Source: Dehalococcoidia bacterium (lineage in GTDB: Bacteria > Chloroflexota > Dehalococcoidia > DSTF01 > JACRBR01). Taken from it: DNA of 64,000 bases. The position numbers and the translations under genes are program-made. Positions 7,597-14,905 of this stretch are shown piece by piece (the first letter of the stretch is position 1; each line of letters starts with the position of its first letter). A model generated the notes under the pieces. That model did no database searches, had not been told where the DNA came from, and saw nothing but the letters and a program-made list of their open reading frames with translations. The stretch covers positions 156,823-220,822 of the forward strand of contig JBBDXD010000022.1 in assembly GCA_040902535.1 (NCBI GenBank). The letters are read 5' to 3'.

Positions 7597-8723
7597 GGCG
7601 TGACGCCCGCAGCGACCAGCATCTCCGCCGCCAGTGCGCCCGCCTCGCTGTCTCCAAACGCTTCCGTGATGATCGCCTGCACCTTCACGGGATCCAGCAG
7701 TTGGATCGAAGCCTCGCACGAGCCGCACGAGACCGCCGCCTCGGCCAGCGATTTGGTGGTGAGCTTGTCGTCGGGCACGCGCTTGAGCAGCGATAGCACG
7801 CCCGCCGACTGCCGCGTGCTCATGTCGGTCTTGACGGTCTTTCGAAATGCTCCGTACGCCCCCGGCAGGCGAAAGATCGACAGCGGCGACGAAGCACTGT
7901 CGATCAGCGCCGACCCCACCCGCTGCTGGCGTTCGATACGTTCGAAGTCACTTGAACCCTCGCGGATCCGGCCATAGGCGACCGCCTCGTAGCCGTTCAG
8001 CTTCAGCTTGCCTTCAGGGAAGAACTGCGGGATGACGTTAACGTCGTCGTCCGAGTAATTGTCCTGGCCAAACTCCTGCGGATTGTCGATGGTCACGCCC
8101 CCCATCGCGTCGATCAGGTCCTTCGCACTGTACTGATCGAAGATCACGTAGTGATCGACCTCGATGCCCAGGTTGTGCTCGATCGTTTCCATGACGGCGC
8201 GTGGCGCCGCGCTTTCGTCGTCCGCCGACCAGTTGTAGACGAACGCCGTATTGATCCTGTCCTGCGCATAGCCGCCCTCCACGGGCACCTGCATCAGGGC
8301 GTCTCGCGGGATGCTCAGAAACGCGGCTTCATGATCGCGCGGGTCGATGCGCAGCAGCAGCACGGTGTCCGTCCGGCTTGGCCCCTCCGTCCCGGGGCGC
8401 CGGTCAAGGCCGATCACGACGACCGTGAAGGGACGGTTCGGCAATCCGAAGATCAGCGGCGCGCCGCCGGGGATCGGCGCCGAGACGCGCAGTCCGGTGA
8501 ACGGCACCGGCAGCGGCTGGACCGCCGTCAGCACCGCAATGAACAGATAGCCGAAGAACACCAATGCGGCGGTCCGCAGCCAGTGCGAGCGCTTCTTGCG
8601 CGAGGGTGCGGCGACTTCCGGTGGCGCTTCCGCCGGGGCGGGGCCGCGCTGTTTTGCGCCGCGCGTGGGGGGGATGGCTCGGGGGCGGTCTCTGAGCTGC
8701 CCGTACGCCTCAAAGTCTTCCAT
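7593..8723 (-). CDS. LytR-CpsA-Psr (LCP) family cell-envelope protein
   Basis: The 376-residue protein has a basic cytoplasmic N-terminus, one membrane segment (about 49-69, LRTAALVFFGYLFIAVLTAV) and an extracellular LCP domain. Diagnostic segments are VVVIGLDRRPGTEGPSRTDTVLL (polyprenyl-phosphate site), AAFLSIPRDALMQVP and RINTAFVYNW. A short C-terminal domain follows. LCP enzymes transfer glycopolymers from undecaprenyl carriers to the cell wall in firmicutes and actinobacteria; in other phyla the acceptor is unclear. The ATG at 8723 is chosen because upstream in-frame starts run into the divergent ispF gene; ATGs at 8735/8738 are alternatives. It precedes the DUF6941-like gene in one operon. 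Confidence 0.83.
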   Translation of the reverse strand: MEDFEAYGQLRDRPRAIPPTRGAKQRGPAPAEAPPEVAAPSRKKRSHWLRTAALVFFGYLFIAVLTAVQPLPVPFTGLRVSAPIPGGAPLIFGLPNRPFTVVVIGLDRRPGTEGPSRTDTVLLLRIDPRDHEAAFLSIPRDALMQVPVEGGYAQDRINTAFVYNWSADDESAAPRAVMETIEHNLGIEVDHYVIFDQYSAKDLIDAMGGVTIDNPQEFGQDNYSDDDVNVIPQFFPEGKLKLNGYEAVAYGRIREGSSDFERIERQQRVGSALIDSASSPLSIFRLPGAYGAFRKTVKTDMSTRQSAGVLSLLKRVPDDKLTTKSLAEAAVSCGSCEASIQLLDPVKVQAIITEAFGDSEAGALAAEMLVAAGVTP

Positions 8724-8783
8724 GACCGCCGGCATCATACCGGACGCCGCCGCGGCCCTTCGCGCCAGTGATCGCGCCGCAGA

Positions 8784-8789
8784 TACAAT
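8784..8789 (+). promoter_or_regulatory. -10 element for leaderless ispF transcript
   Basis: TACAAT matches the -10 consensus at five of six positions and lies exactly six bases before the ispF ATG. No ribosome-binding site is present. A -35 box is not evident at 16-18 bases. Confidence 0.5.
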
Positions 8790-8795
8790 CGCGGC

Positions 8796-9263
8796 ATGAG
8801 GATCGGCCAGGGCTTCGACGCGCACCGCTTCGTCGAGGGGCGCAAACTCATGCTCGGCGGCGTCGAAGTGCCGTACGAACGCGGCCTCGCCGGCCATTCA
8901 GACGGCGACGTGCTGCTGCACGCCATCATCGATGCGCTGCTCGGCGCGGCGGCGCTGGGTGACATCGGCGCGATGTTCCCCTCGTCGGATGACCGCTGGA
9001 AGGACGCCAACAGCCTTGATCTGCTCCTCCGCGCCCGGACCCGCGTGCGGGAAGCCGGCTTTAGGATCGCCAACGTCGATGCCACGGTCATCGCGGAGGC
9101 GCCGAAAGTGGCGCCGCAGGTGATGGTCATGCGGCGCACGATCGCGCAGGCGCTCCAAATTGACATAACAGACGTGAGCGTGAAGGGCACGACCGCCGAT
9201 GGCATGGGATTCACGGGCGAAGGGGAGGGCGTTGCCGCTTCCGCGGTGGTGCTGTTAGAGTAG
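8796..9263 (+). CDS. ispF: 2-C-methyl-D-erythritol 2,4-cyclodiphosphate synthase
   Basis: The 155-residue enzyme is full length for IspF. It starts MRIGQGFDAHRF, giving metal ligands Asp8 and His10, with His42 in GHSDGDVLLHAIIDALLGA. Later DANSLDLLL and the C-terminal KGTTADGMGFTGEGEGVAASA, which binds the cytidine part, are intact. It converts CDP-ME 2-phosphate to the cyclic diphosphate in the non-mevalonate isoprenoid pathway, normally as a cytoplasmic trimer. The gene has its own leaderless-type -10 and diverges from the LCP gene. ispD, often adjacent or fused in other bacteria, is absent here. Confidence 0.96.
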   Translation: MRIGQGFDAHRFVEGRKLMLGGVEVPYERGLAGHSDGDVLLHAIIDALLGAAALGDIGAMFPSSDDRWKDANSLDLLLRARTRVREAGFRIANVDATVIAEAPKVAPQVMVMRRTIAQALQIDITDVSVKGTTADGMGFTGEGEGVAASAVVLLE

Positions 9264-9308
9264 ACCATAACGATCTGCGAGCCTTCACGGCCGCCAGGTG
9301 AGTGCAAC

Positions 9309-9392
9309 ATGACCGACTCCTACGTTCGATGGGCGAGCGCCCGGTCCCTCTGCGGGGCGCACTGCAGTTGTCCCTCGGGGTTGTCCGCCTAG
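9309..9392 (+). CDS. Candidate cysteine-rich leader peptide upstream of cysE
   Basis: A 27-codon frame opens at an ATG preceded by AGGTGA at seven bases, a good ribosome-binding site. It encodes MTDSYVRWASAR followed by SLCGAHCSCPSGLSA; three Cys codons fall within seven positions (TGC, TGC, TGT) just before a hairpin. It ends 60 bases before cysE. Short upstream ORFs with clustered Cys codons before cysteine-biosynthesis genes are known attenuators (described in mycobacteria). Whether this one is translated is inference; the reading frame, the ribosome-binding site and the placement are seen directly. Confidence 0.5.
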   Translation: MTDSYVRWASARSLCGAHCSCPSGLSA

Positions 9393-9419
9393 CGGGCGCC
9401 CCTCTCCGCGCCGACAACC
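9379..9419 (+). promoter_or_regulatory. Hairpin at the end of the Cys-rich leader ORF
   Basis: GGTTGTC at 9379-9385 and GACAACC at 9413-9419 form a perfect 7-bp stem; inside lies a shorter GCGG/CCGC stem. The left arm overlaps the last codons of the leader peptide, so ribosome position could change its folding. No U-tract follows, so it is not an ordinary intrinsic terminator. Confidence 0.4.
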
Positions 9420-9452
9420 ACCATCGGTACGTAGCAGTAGGACACCGTCCTC

Positions 9453-10232
9453 ATGTCTGTTCTCAAGTCGATCCGAAGAGACATCGATGCCATCCGGGAG
9501 CGCGACCCGGCCGCCAAAGGCACCCTCGAGGTGATCCTGGCCTATCCTGGCTTCCACGCCCGCCAGATGCACCGCCTGGCCCACACGCTCCACGCACGGC
9601 GCGTGCCTGTCTTGCCCCGCGTCATCTCCAACTTCAGCCGCTTCGCCACCGGTATCGAGATTCATCCCGGCGCCACGATCGGCGAGGGACTCTTTATCGA
9701 CCACGGCATGGGCGTCGTGATCGGTGAGACGGCCGAAATCGGCGACGACTGTCACCTTCTGCAGGGCGTCACGCTCGGCGGTACCAGCACGCACCGCACC
9801 AAGCGCCACCCGACGCTCGGGAGCCGTGTCACCGTCGGCGCCGGCGCAAAGCTCATCGGCGCCGTCGAGGTCGGGGACAACGCCCGCATTGGCGCCGGTT
9901 CCGTCGTCGTCACGAACGTGCCGCCGAACGCGACGGTGGTCGGCGTGCCCGGTCACGTCGTCGCGTTTCACGATCCGGGCAGCGAGACGACGGTGAAGCT
10001 TCCGGACCCCGAGTGGGACCGCATCGACGCGCTCGAACGTCACATCGAACGCATGGACCGACGCCTCCGCGCGCTTCAGGACAAACTCGACACGCTCGGC
10101 GCCGCCGCGGTCAATGCGACGACCGGCGCCGCGAACGAACCCATGCACCTCCACAAGCTGCGCGAGGGCGCCCCGGACGCCGATGAAGGCGATGGTGAGT
10201 CGCTTCCGAGCCGGGAGGCGATCGGCGGTTGA
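9453..10232 (+). CDS. cysE: Serine O-acetyltransferase
   Basis: The 259-residue protein has a short helical N-terminus (residues 1-65) and a left-handed beta-helix of hexapeptide repeats (about 66-175), including [19 protein letters not shown] and [24 protein letters not shown]. The catalytic His-Asp pair lies in [12 protein letters not shown]. It acetylates L-serine with acetyl-CoA, the first step of cysteine synthesis. A C-terminal extension of about 70 residues contains a likely coiled coil ([22 protein letters not shown]) absent from short bacterial homologues. The gene is preceded by the candidate Cys leader and overlaps cysS. cysK is not in the window. Confidence 0.94.
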   Translation: MSVLKSIRRDIDAIRERDPAAKGTLEVILAYPGFHARQMHRLAHTLHARRVPVLPRVISNFSRFATGIEIHPGATIGEGLFIDHGMGVVIGETAEIGDDCHLLQGVTLGGTSTHRTKRHPTLGSRVTVGAGAKLIGAVEVGDNARIGAGSVVVTNVPPNATVVGVPGHVVAFHDPGSETTVKLPDPEWDRIDALERHIERMDRRLRALQDKLDTLGAAAVNATTGAANEPMHLHKLREGAPDADEGDGESLPSREAIGG

Positions 10233-11605
10233 TCCGCTTCACGAACACGCTCACCCGTCAGCTCGAAGACTTCACACCGCAGGGCGATGTCGTGTCGCTG
10301 TACGTCTGCGGCGTCACCCCCTACGACGTCTCGCATATCGGCCACGCCATGAGCTACGTCGTGTTCGACGTGCTCAAGCGCTACCTCGTCTGGCGTGGCT
10401 ACAAGGTTAAGCACGTCCAGAACTTCACGGACATCGACGACCGCATCATCGAGCGCGCCAACCGTCGCGACATGAGCACCGACGCCCTCGTCGAAAAGTT
10501 CGTGAACGCCTACCTCGATGACATGCGCGACCTCAACATCGTCCCGCCTGACGCCTACCCGTACGCCACCCGTGAAGTCCCCGAGATGATCGAGATCATC
10601 AAGGGCCTCATCGACAAGGGTTTTGCCTACGAGGCGTCGTCACCGCAGAGCGAGTGGTCGGACGTCTACTATCGCGTCTCGGCGAAGAGCGACTACGGCA
10701 AGCTCGCGCATCGCACCCAGGATTCGCTGCTCGCCGGCGCCCGCATCGAGCCCGGGGAGCAAAAGGAGAACCCGGCGGACTTCGCGTTGTGGAAGGGCGC
10801 CAAGGCGGGCGAGCCTTCATGGGACAGTCCGTGGGGCAGAGGCCGTCCTGGCTGGCACATCGAATGCTCCGCCATGTCGCTGAAGTACCTCGGTCCGCAG
10901 ATCGATATCCACGGCGGCGGCGAAGACCTGATCTTCCCCCACCACGAGAACGAGATCGCCCAGACGGAGGCGTACACCGATAACCCGCCCTTTGTCCGCT
11001 ACTGGTTGCACAACGCCTGGGTGAAGATGGGCGACGAGAAAATGAGCAAGTCGCTCGGTAACTTCGTCACCATCCGCGATGCGCTCGACAAGGTCGGCGC
11101 CGATGCCCTGCGGCTCTGGACCCTTACGTCGCACTACCGCAAACCGCTTACATTCTCGGAAGACACGCTCGACGCGGCGAAACACGGCGCGGACCGGCTG
11201 CAAACCGCCGCGCGTACACCCTCGTTCGACGGCGAGGGCGCCATCGAGATCGCTGCCTTTCGTCAGCGCTTCATCGATGCGATGGACGACGATCTGAACA
11301 CGCCGCAGGCCCTGGCCGTGCTATTCGACCTGGCGAAGGAAATCAACCGGGCGCGAGACGAAGGCAAGGGCGTCGCGACCGCCCAGGGCGCCCTGCTCGA
11401 ACTGGCCGATGTGCTCGGCATGCGGCTCGAACAGAGTGAGCGCAGCATCGAGGCTGCGCCGTTCGTCGACCTGCTCGTGCAAATTCGCAACGAGTTGCGC
11501 GCGGCAAAACAGTTTCAGCTCGCCGACCGCGTGCGCGAAGGCCTCGCCGAGCTTGATATCGTGCTTGAAGACTCGCCCGACGGCACAAGCTGGAAGCCCG
11601 CCTGA
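10229..11605 (+). CDS. cysS: Cysteinyl-tRNA synthetase
   Basis: The 458-residue class I synthetase has the HIGH-type motif SHIGHA (about 35-40), the zinc ligand Cys in [23 protein letters not shown] and HHENEIAQ, and the KMSKS motif in [12 protein letters not shown]. The C-terminal DALR-type helical domain follows ([16 protein letters not shown]...). It charges tRNA-Cys with cysteine in the cytoplasm. The TTG start at 10229 overlaps the cysE stop by four bases (TTGA), with GGGAGG upstream, so cysE and cysS are translationally coupled. Sharing one leader would tie both cysteine supply and charging to the same signal. Confidence 0.95.
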   Translation: MIRFTNTLTRQLEDFTPQGDVVSLYVCGVTPYDVSHIGHAMSYVVFDVLKRYLVWRGYKVKHVQNFTDIDDRIIERANRRDMSTDALVEKFVNAYLDDMRDLNIVPPDAYPYATREVPEMIEIIKGLIDKGFAYEASSPQSEWSDVYYRVSAKSDYGKLAHRTQDSLLAGARIEPGEQKENPADFALWKGAKAGEPSWDSPWGRGRPGWHIECSAMSLKYLGPQIDIHGGGEDLIFPHHENEIAQTEAYTDNPPFVRYWLHNAWVKMGDEKMSKSLGNFVTIRDALDKVGADALRLWTLTSHYRKPLTFSEDTLDAAKHGADRLQTAARTPSFDGEGAIEIAAFRQRFIDAMDDDLNTPQALAVLFDLAKEINRARDEGKGVATAQGALLELADVLGMRLEQSERSIEAAPFVDLLVQIRNELRAAKQFQLADRVREGLAELDIVLEDSPDGTSWKPA

Positions 11606-11612
11606 GCGGCTT

Positions 11613-11996
11613 CTAAGCTGCCGCCAGCAGCGAGCTGTTCTCGATGTCCGCTCGGTCGCGCGGGAAACAAAACGTCGCCACCTGCCAGCGGCCGGCTTCC
11701 ACCGTCAGCCGGTTGCGGATGCGGAACAACGCGTCATGCGCGCCCTGCTCATCCGTCTCGACAAGCAGAGCGGCGACCGTATCCTCGAAGATGCGCGCAA
11801 CCACATCAGACGCTCGAAGCTGTAACGCGATCGTGTCCAGCGCGAACTCGAGCTTCTTCCGCATCGGGATGCCGTCCGTCGCCGGCACCGCCTCGAAGAC
11901 GAGCATCGAGAACGCACGCTCGTAGCGGCGCGCGCGTTCCAGTTCCTCGCGCAGGCGCGACTGAAAATACGCTCGGTCGTGCTTCTCCGACGGCAA
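11613..11996 (-). CDS. Degenerate GGDEF-like domain protein
   Basis: The 127-residue protein resembles a lone diguanylate cyclase domain: RAYFQSRLREELERARRYERAFSMLVFEA corresponds to the usual opening helix and first strand, and ASDVVARIFEDTVAALLVETD sits where the RYGGDEF active-site loop should be. The GGDEF residues are replaced by IFEDT, so it cannot make c-di-GMP in the normal way. It may be a structural relic or a regulatory binder. The TTG start at 11996 has GGGAGG seven bases upstream. It is convergent with cysS. The homology is judged by eye. Confidence 0.6.
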   Translation of the reverse strand: MPSEKHDRAYFQSRLREELERARRYERAFSMLVFEAVPATDGIPMRKKLEFALDTIALQLRASDVVARIFEDTVAALLVETDEQGAHDALFRIRNRLTVEAGRWQVATFCFPRDRADIENSSLLAAA

Positions 11997-12125
11997 GAAC
12001 GGACCTCCCTCGCGCCGGGGACGCGATGATCTCCTGTCAAGGTGTCGGCGGCGCGTGCGTCTGAGTTAACGCCGAGTAAGAGCTTTTCCGGCTTGCAGTT
12101 TGGCGTCTGCCAGATTCAAACCTTG

Positions 12126-12154
12126 TTGCCGCTAGATTCGGGCGTTCCTATAAT
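12126..12154 (+). promoter_or_regulatory. Promoter of the usp-trkA-trkA-pheA operon
   Basis: TTGCCG at 12126-12131, 17 bases, then a perfect TATAAT at 12149-12154. Transcription would start near 12161, leaving about 44 untranslated bases before the universal stress protein. This is one of the best sigma-70 promoters visible in the window. Confidence 0.65.
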
Positions 12155-12204
12155 GGCGGGACGCCGCCGGAATCGCCGCTCGGAGCGGCCCCACGGAGTA
12201 TGAG

Positions 12205-12654
12205 TTGGCTGGATCTGATCCCACCGCCGGCGTCCGCTCGATCCTCGTTCCGGTCGACGGTTCCCCTGCTAGCCTCGATGCGGTCCTGCTCGCCTGCTCG
12301 ATCGCCAAGCGCAACAAGGGCAAGGTCTACGCCGTCCACGTCATCGAGGTGAAGCGGTCCCTGCCACTCGATGCCGAACTCACCGACGAGGCCGCCGCCG
12401 GCGAGGATGTCCTCACACGCGCCGAGCGCGCCGCGGCCGAGGCCGACTTCCGCATCGATGGCGAATTGCTGCAGGCCCGCGAGGCGGGCCATGCCATCGT
12501 CGATGAGGCCATGGAGCGCGCCGTCGACCTGATTCTCATGGGCTCGGAACACAAGGCGCCGCTCGGTGAGTACCAGATGGGTCGCTTGACACAATATGTA
12601 CTGCGCGCCGCTCCCTGCAGCGTCTGGCTCTGGCGTCACCCCGTACGAGAATGA
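12205..12654 (+). CDS. Universal stress protein (UspA family)
   Basis: The 149-residue single-domain protein opens VRSILVPVDGSPASLDAVLLACSIA, the typical Usp first strand and helix, and ends LRAAPCSVWLW, the last strand. The ATP-binding loop normally of form G-2x-G-9x-G-S/T appears altered (MGSEHKAPLGEYQMG), so nucleotide binding is uncertain. The TTG at 12205 is chosen with GGAG upstream. It is the first gene of an operon with two TrkA proteins 21 bases downstream; Usp domains are often associated with potassium and stress regulation. Confidence 0.84.
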   Translation: MAGSDPTAGVRSILVPVDGSPASLDAVLLACSIAKRNKGKVYAVHVIEVKRSLPLDAELTDEAAAGEDVLTRAERAAAEADFRIDGELLQAREAGHAIVDEAMERAVDLILMGSEHKAPLGEYQMGRLTQYVLRAAPCSVWLWRHPVRE

Positions 12655-12675
12655 GCCTGTACACTGCCTGCTGAT

Positions 12676-13131
12676 ATGAAAGTCGTGATCATGGGCTGCG
12701 GCCGCGTCGGCGCCGCGCTCGCCGTGGACCTCGACCGCGAAGGCAACGATGTGCTGGTGCTCGATACCGACTCCAGCGCCTTCCGCTTCCTCCCGGACGA
12801 CTTCTCCGGATCGACCTACGTCGGCAGCGGCATCGACATCGACACGCTGCGCAAGATCGGTGTCGAAAAGTCCGACGTCTTCGTCAGCGCGACGCGCGGT
12901 GACAACCGCAACGTCATGGCCGCGCAGATGGCACGGCACATCTTCGGCGTCAAGGTCGTCGCGAGCCGCGTCTTCGACCCCCTGCGCGAGGAGATGTACC
13001 GCTACATGGGCGTGCGCACCATCAACCCCACCCGCGTCCAGGCGAAGCGCCTCAAGCGCATCATCGAGGCGCCCTCCGACGAAGAATCCATCAACATCGC
13101 TCGCGAGTTCATCGAAAAGGACGGCGACTGA
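12676..13131 (+). CDS. TrkA-N (RCK_N) domain potassium transport regulator
   Basis: The 151-residue protein is a single Rossmann RCK_N domain: KVVIMGCGRVGAALAVDLDREGNDVLVLDTD shows the GxGxxG dinucleotide-binding loop and the acidic residue at the end of strand two. There is no C-terminal TrkA_C domain, unlike the next gene. Such half-length subunits bind NAD(H) or ATP and gate Trk/Ktr potassium channels from the cytoplasmic side. A membrane subunit is not in the window. It lies between usp and the second trkA gene with 3 bases to the latter, so the two probably form one complex. Confidence 0.87.
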   Translation: MKVVIMGCGRVGAALAVDLDREGNDVLVLDTDSSAFRFLPDDFSGSTYVGSGIDIDTLRKIGVEKSDVFVSATRGDNRNVMAAQMARHIFGVKVVASRVFDPLREEMYRYMGVRTINPTRVQAKRLKRIIEAPSDEESINIAREFIEKDGD

Positions 13132-13134
13132 TCC

Positions 13135-13830
13135 GTGGTCGAAAAGAAGCTCTACATCATCCTCATCGGCGGCGGTAAGGTCGGTTTCCATCTCGCCAAG
13201 GAACTCGTCGAGGCCAATCACGAAGTACTCGTGATCGAAATGGACCCCCAGACCGCCGAGGCGATCCAGGACGAACTCGGCGACATCGTGATGGAGGGCG
13301 ACGGTTGCGAAGCCACCGTCCTCGAGAAAGCCGGCACCGGCCGCGCCGATATGTTCCTCGCCGTCACCGGCGATGACGAGGACAACCTCGTTGCCTGCCA
13401 GGTCGCCAAGCAACGGTTCAACGTGCCGCGCACCGTGGCACGCATCAACAATCCGATCAACGAGGAACTCTTCCAGAAGTTGGAAGTCGATATTACGGTC
13501 AGCGCTACCTCCGCGATCATGGCGCACATCGAGCCGGAGCTCCCCACCCACCAGCTCATTCCCCTTCTGAAGCTCAAGGGCAGCGGCCTCGAGATCGTCG
13601 AGATCCGCATCCCGGTGGACTCGCGCGTCGCCAATCGCGCCATTCGCGAAGTGATGCTGCCGTATCAGTCGATGATCGCGCTGGTCGTCGGCGAAGACGG
13701 CCAGCCCAAGCTTCCCAGCGGCGAGACCGTGATCCACGCCGGCGATGCCGTGGTCGCCGTCACGCTCCACGAAAGCGAGGAGGCGCTGCGAGAGGCGCTC
13801 ATGTCGCCGCCGCCGCCGCGTAGCTTTTAG
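13135..13830 (+). CDS. trkA: TrkA family potassium uptake regulator with RCK_C domain
   Basis: The 231-residue protein has an RCK_N domain (1-125; LYIILIGGGKVGFHLAKELVEANHEV with GGGKVG) and a TrkA_C/RCK_C domain (about 140-225; LEIVEIRIPVDSRVANRAIREV). This is the two-domain layout of KtrA/CabP proteins. In several bacteria the RCK_C domain binds c-di-AMP; that is relevant because a probable c-di-AMP hydrolase gene lies 1 kb away. The GTG start at 13135 lies three bases after the preceding trkA-like gene. Its TAG shares one base with the pheA GTG start. Confidence 0.88.
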   Translation: MVEKKLYIILIGGGKVGFHLAKELVEANHEVLVIEMDPQTAEAIQDELGDIVMEGDGCEATVLEKAGTGRADMFLAVTGDDEDNLVACQVAKQRFNVPRTVARINNPINEELFQKLEVDITVSATSAIMAHIEPELPTHQLIPLLKLKGSGLEIVEIRIPVDSRVANRAIREVMLPYQSMIALVVGEDGQPKLPSGETVIHAGDAVVAVTLHESEEALREALMSPPPPRSF

Positions 13831-14672
13831 TGAAACGCGTCGCCCGCGCCGCCTACTTCGGACCCGCCGGTACGAACACGGAAGTGGCCGCGCTGCGCCT
13901 GTACCGGGACGTCGAACTCGTGCCGTTGCCCACGATTCCGGCCGTCGCACGCGCCGTCCAGACACGCGATGTCGACGCCGGCGTCGTGCCGATCGAAAAC
14001 AGCCTGCAAGGCACCGTGACCGATACCGTCGACGAACTCATCCACGATGCCGGCCTCGCCGTCTGCGCCGAGGTCGTGCTGCCGATTGAACACTGCCTCA
14101 TGGTGCAACCCGGGCTCGACCGCTCGACGATCCGCGTCATCTACTCCCACCCGCAATCACTCGGACAATGCCGCCATTACCTCGAAGCGAACTTTCCTGA
14201 AACCCGCACCGAAGCCGCGCTGTCGAACGCCGCCGCCGTCGAAATCGCAATGAAGACGCCGGAGTCGGCGGCGATCGGCCCCGCCCGCGCCGCCGACATC
14301 TATGGCGCCCAGATCCTCGAGCGCGGTATCGAGGACTCGCGCGTGAACAAGACGCGCTTTATCGCGCTCGCCGCCGAGGGCGCCGCGCCGACTGGCGACG
14401 ACAAAACGTCCATCGCCTTCGCTGTCGCCCACGACCGGCCTGGCACGCTCGTCAGCGTGTTGCATGAGTTCTCCGACCGCGCGATCAATATGACCAAGAT
14501 CGAGTCACGGCCGTCCGGCGAAGAACTCGGCGTCTACATTTTCCTCGTCGACATCGAGGGGCACCGTGATGAGCCGATGATCGCGCAGGCGCTCGCCGCC
14601 GTGAAGGAGCAGGCCGCCTACTTCACGATCTTCGGTTCGTACCCCGCCTGGCGCGACGCCCCGAATCCCTGA
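13830..14672 (+). CDS. pheA: Prephenate dehydratase
   Basis: The 280-residue monofunctional enzyme has a catalytic PDT domain (about 1-185) opening ARAAYFGPAGTNTEVAAL, with GVVPIENSLQGTV and the hallmark NKTRFIAL, and an ACT regulatory domain (about 198-275) with IESRPSGEELGVYIFLVDIEG, the ESRP motif that binds phenylalanine. It converts prephenate to phenylpyruvate and is usually inhibited by Phe. No chorismate mutase domain is present. The GTG start shares a base with the trkA stop, placing an amino-acid gene at the end of a potassium-regulator operon. Confidence 0.95.
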   Translation: MKRVARAAYFGPAGTNTEVAALRLYRDVELVPLPTIPAVARAVQTRDVDAGVVPIENSLQGTVTDTVDELIHDAGLAVCAEVVLPIEHCLMVQPGLDRSTIRVIYSHPQSLGQCRHYLEANFPETRTEAALSNAAAVEIAMKTPESAAIGPARAADIYGAQILERGIEDSRVNKTRFIALAAEGAAPTGDDKTSIAFAVAHDRPGTLVSVLHEFSDRAINMTKIESRPSGEELGVYIFLVDIEGHRDEPMIAQALAAVKEQAAYFTIFGSYPAWRDAPNP

Positions 14673-14693
14673 TCGTCTCTGCTCTCTTTTGGA

Positions 14694-14713
14694 GCGCGGG
14701 CTTTCAGCGCGCG
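14694..14713 (+). repeat. Degenerate copy of the GCGGGC-TTTCA-GCCCGC hairpin repeat
   Basis: GCGCGGGCTTTCAGCGCGCG lies 21 bases after the pheA stop. It resembles the two copies near 19.0 kb and forms a short hairpin, which could help end transcription of the usp-pheA operon. No U-tract follows. Confidence 0.4.
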
Positions 14714-14815
14714 TTCTCGCTCCTGCATCCGTCGTCGCACTACTCCTCGAACGTCTTCGCCGGTAGCATGGGCCAATTCGTCCAACCCCGAACGTGATCG
14801 CCAGGGAGACCCGAC

Positions 14816-14905
14816 GTGGGCGCCGCCGCCGCACTGCTGTCTTCTGCCGCATGGGCCCTCATCTCCTTGGGTCATGAGTCGGCCGTCCCTTGGGGCGTCA
14901 GCTAG
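14816..14905 (+). pseudogene. Possible remnant of a DMT-type transporter N-terminus
   Basis: A GTG with AGGGAG upstream opens a 29-codon frame reading MGAAAALLSSAAWALISLGHE before a TAG. The hydrophobic Ala-Leu-Ser-Trp-Ala pattern resembles the first membrane helix of EamA/DMT permeases, which then stops abruptly. It may be the stump of a deleted gene or a chance frame. It ends over the stop codon of the convergent HD hydrolase gene. Confidence 0.2.

Noticed and set aside
12148..13965. A 605-codon open frame on the minus strand
   Set aside because: It lies opposite usp, both trkA genes and the start of pheA, all clear families on the plus strand.
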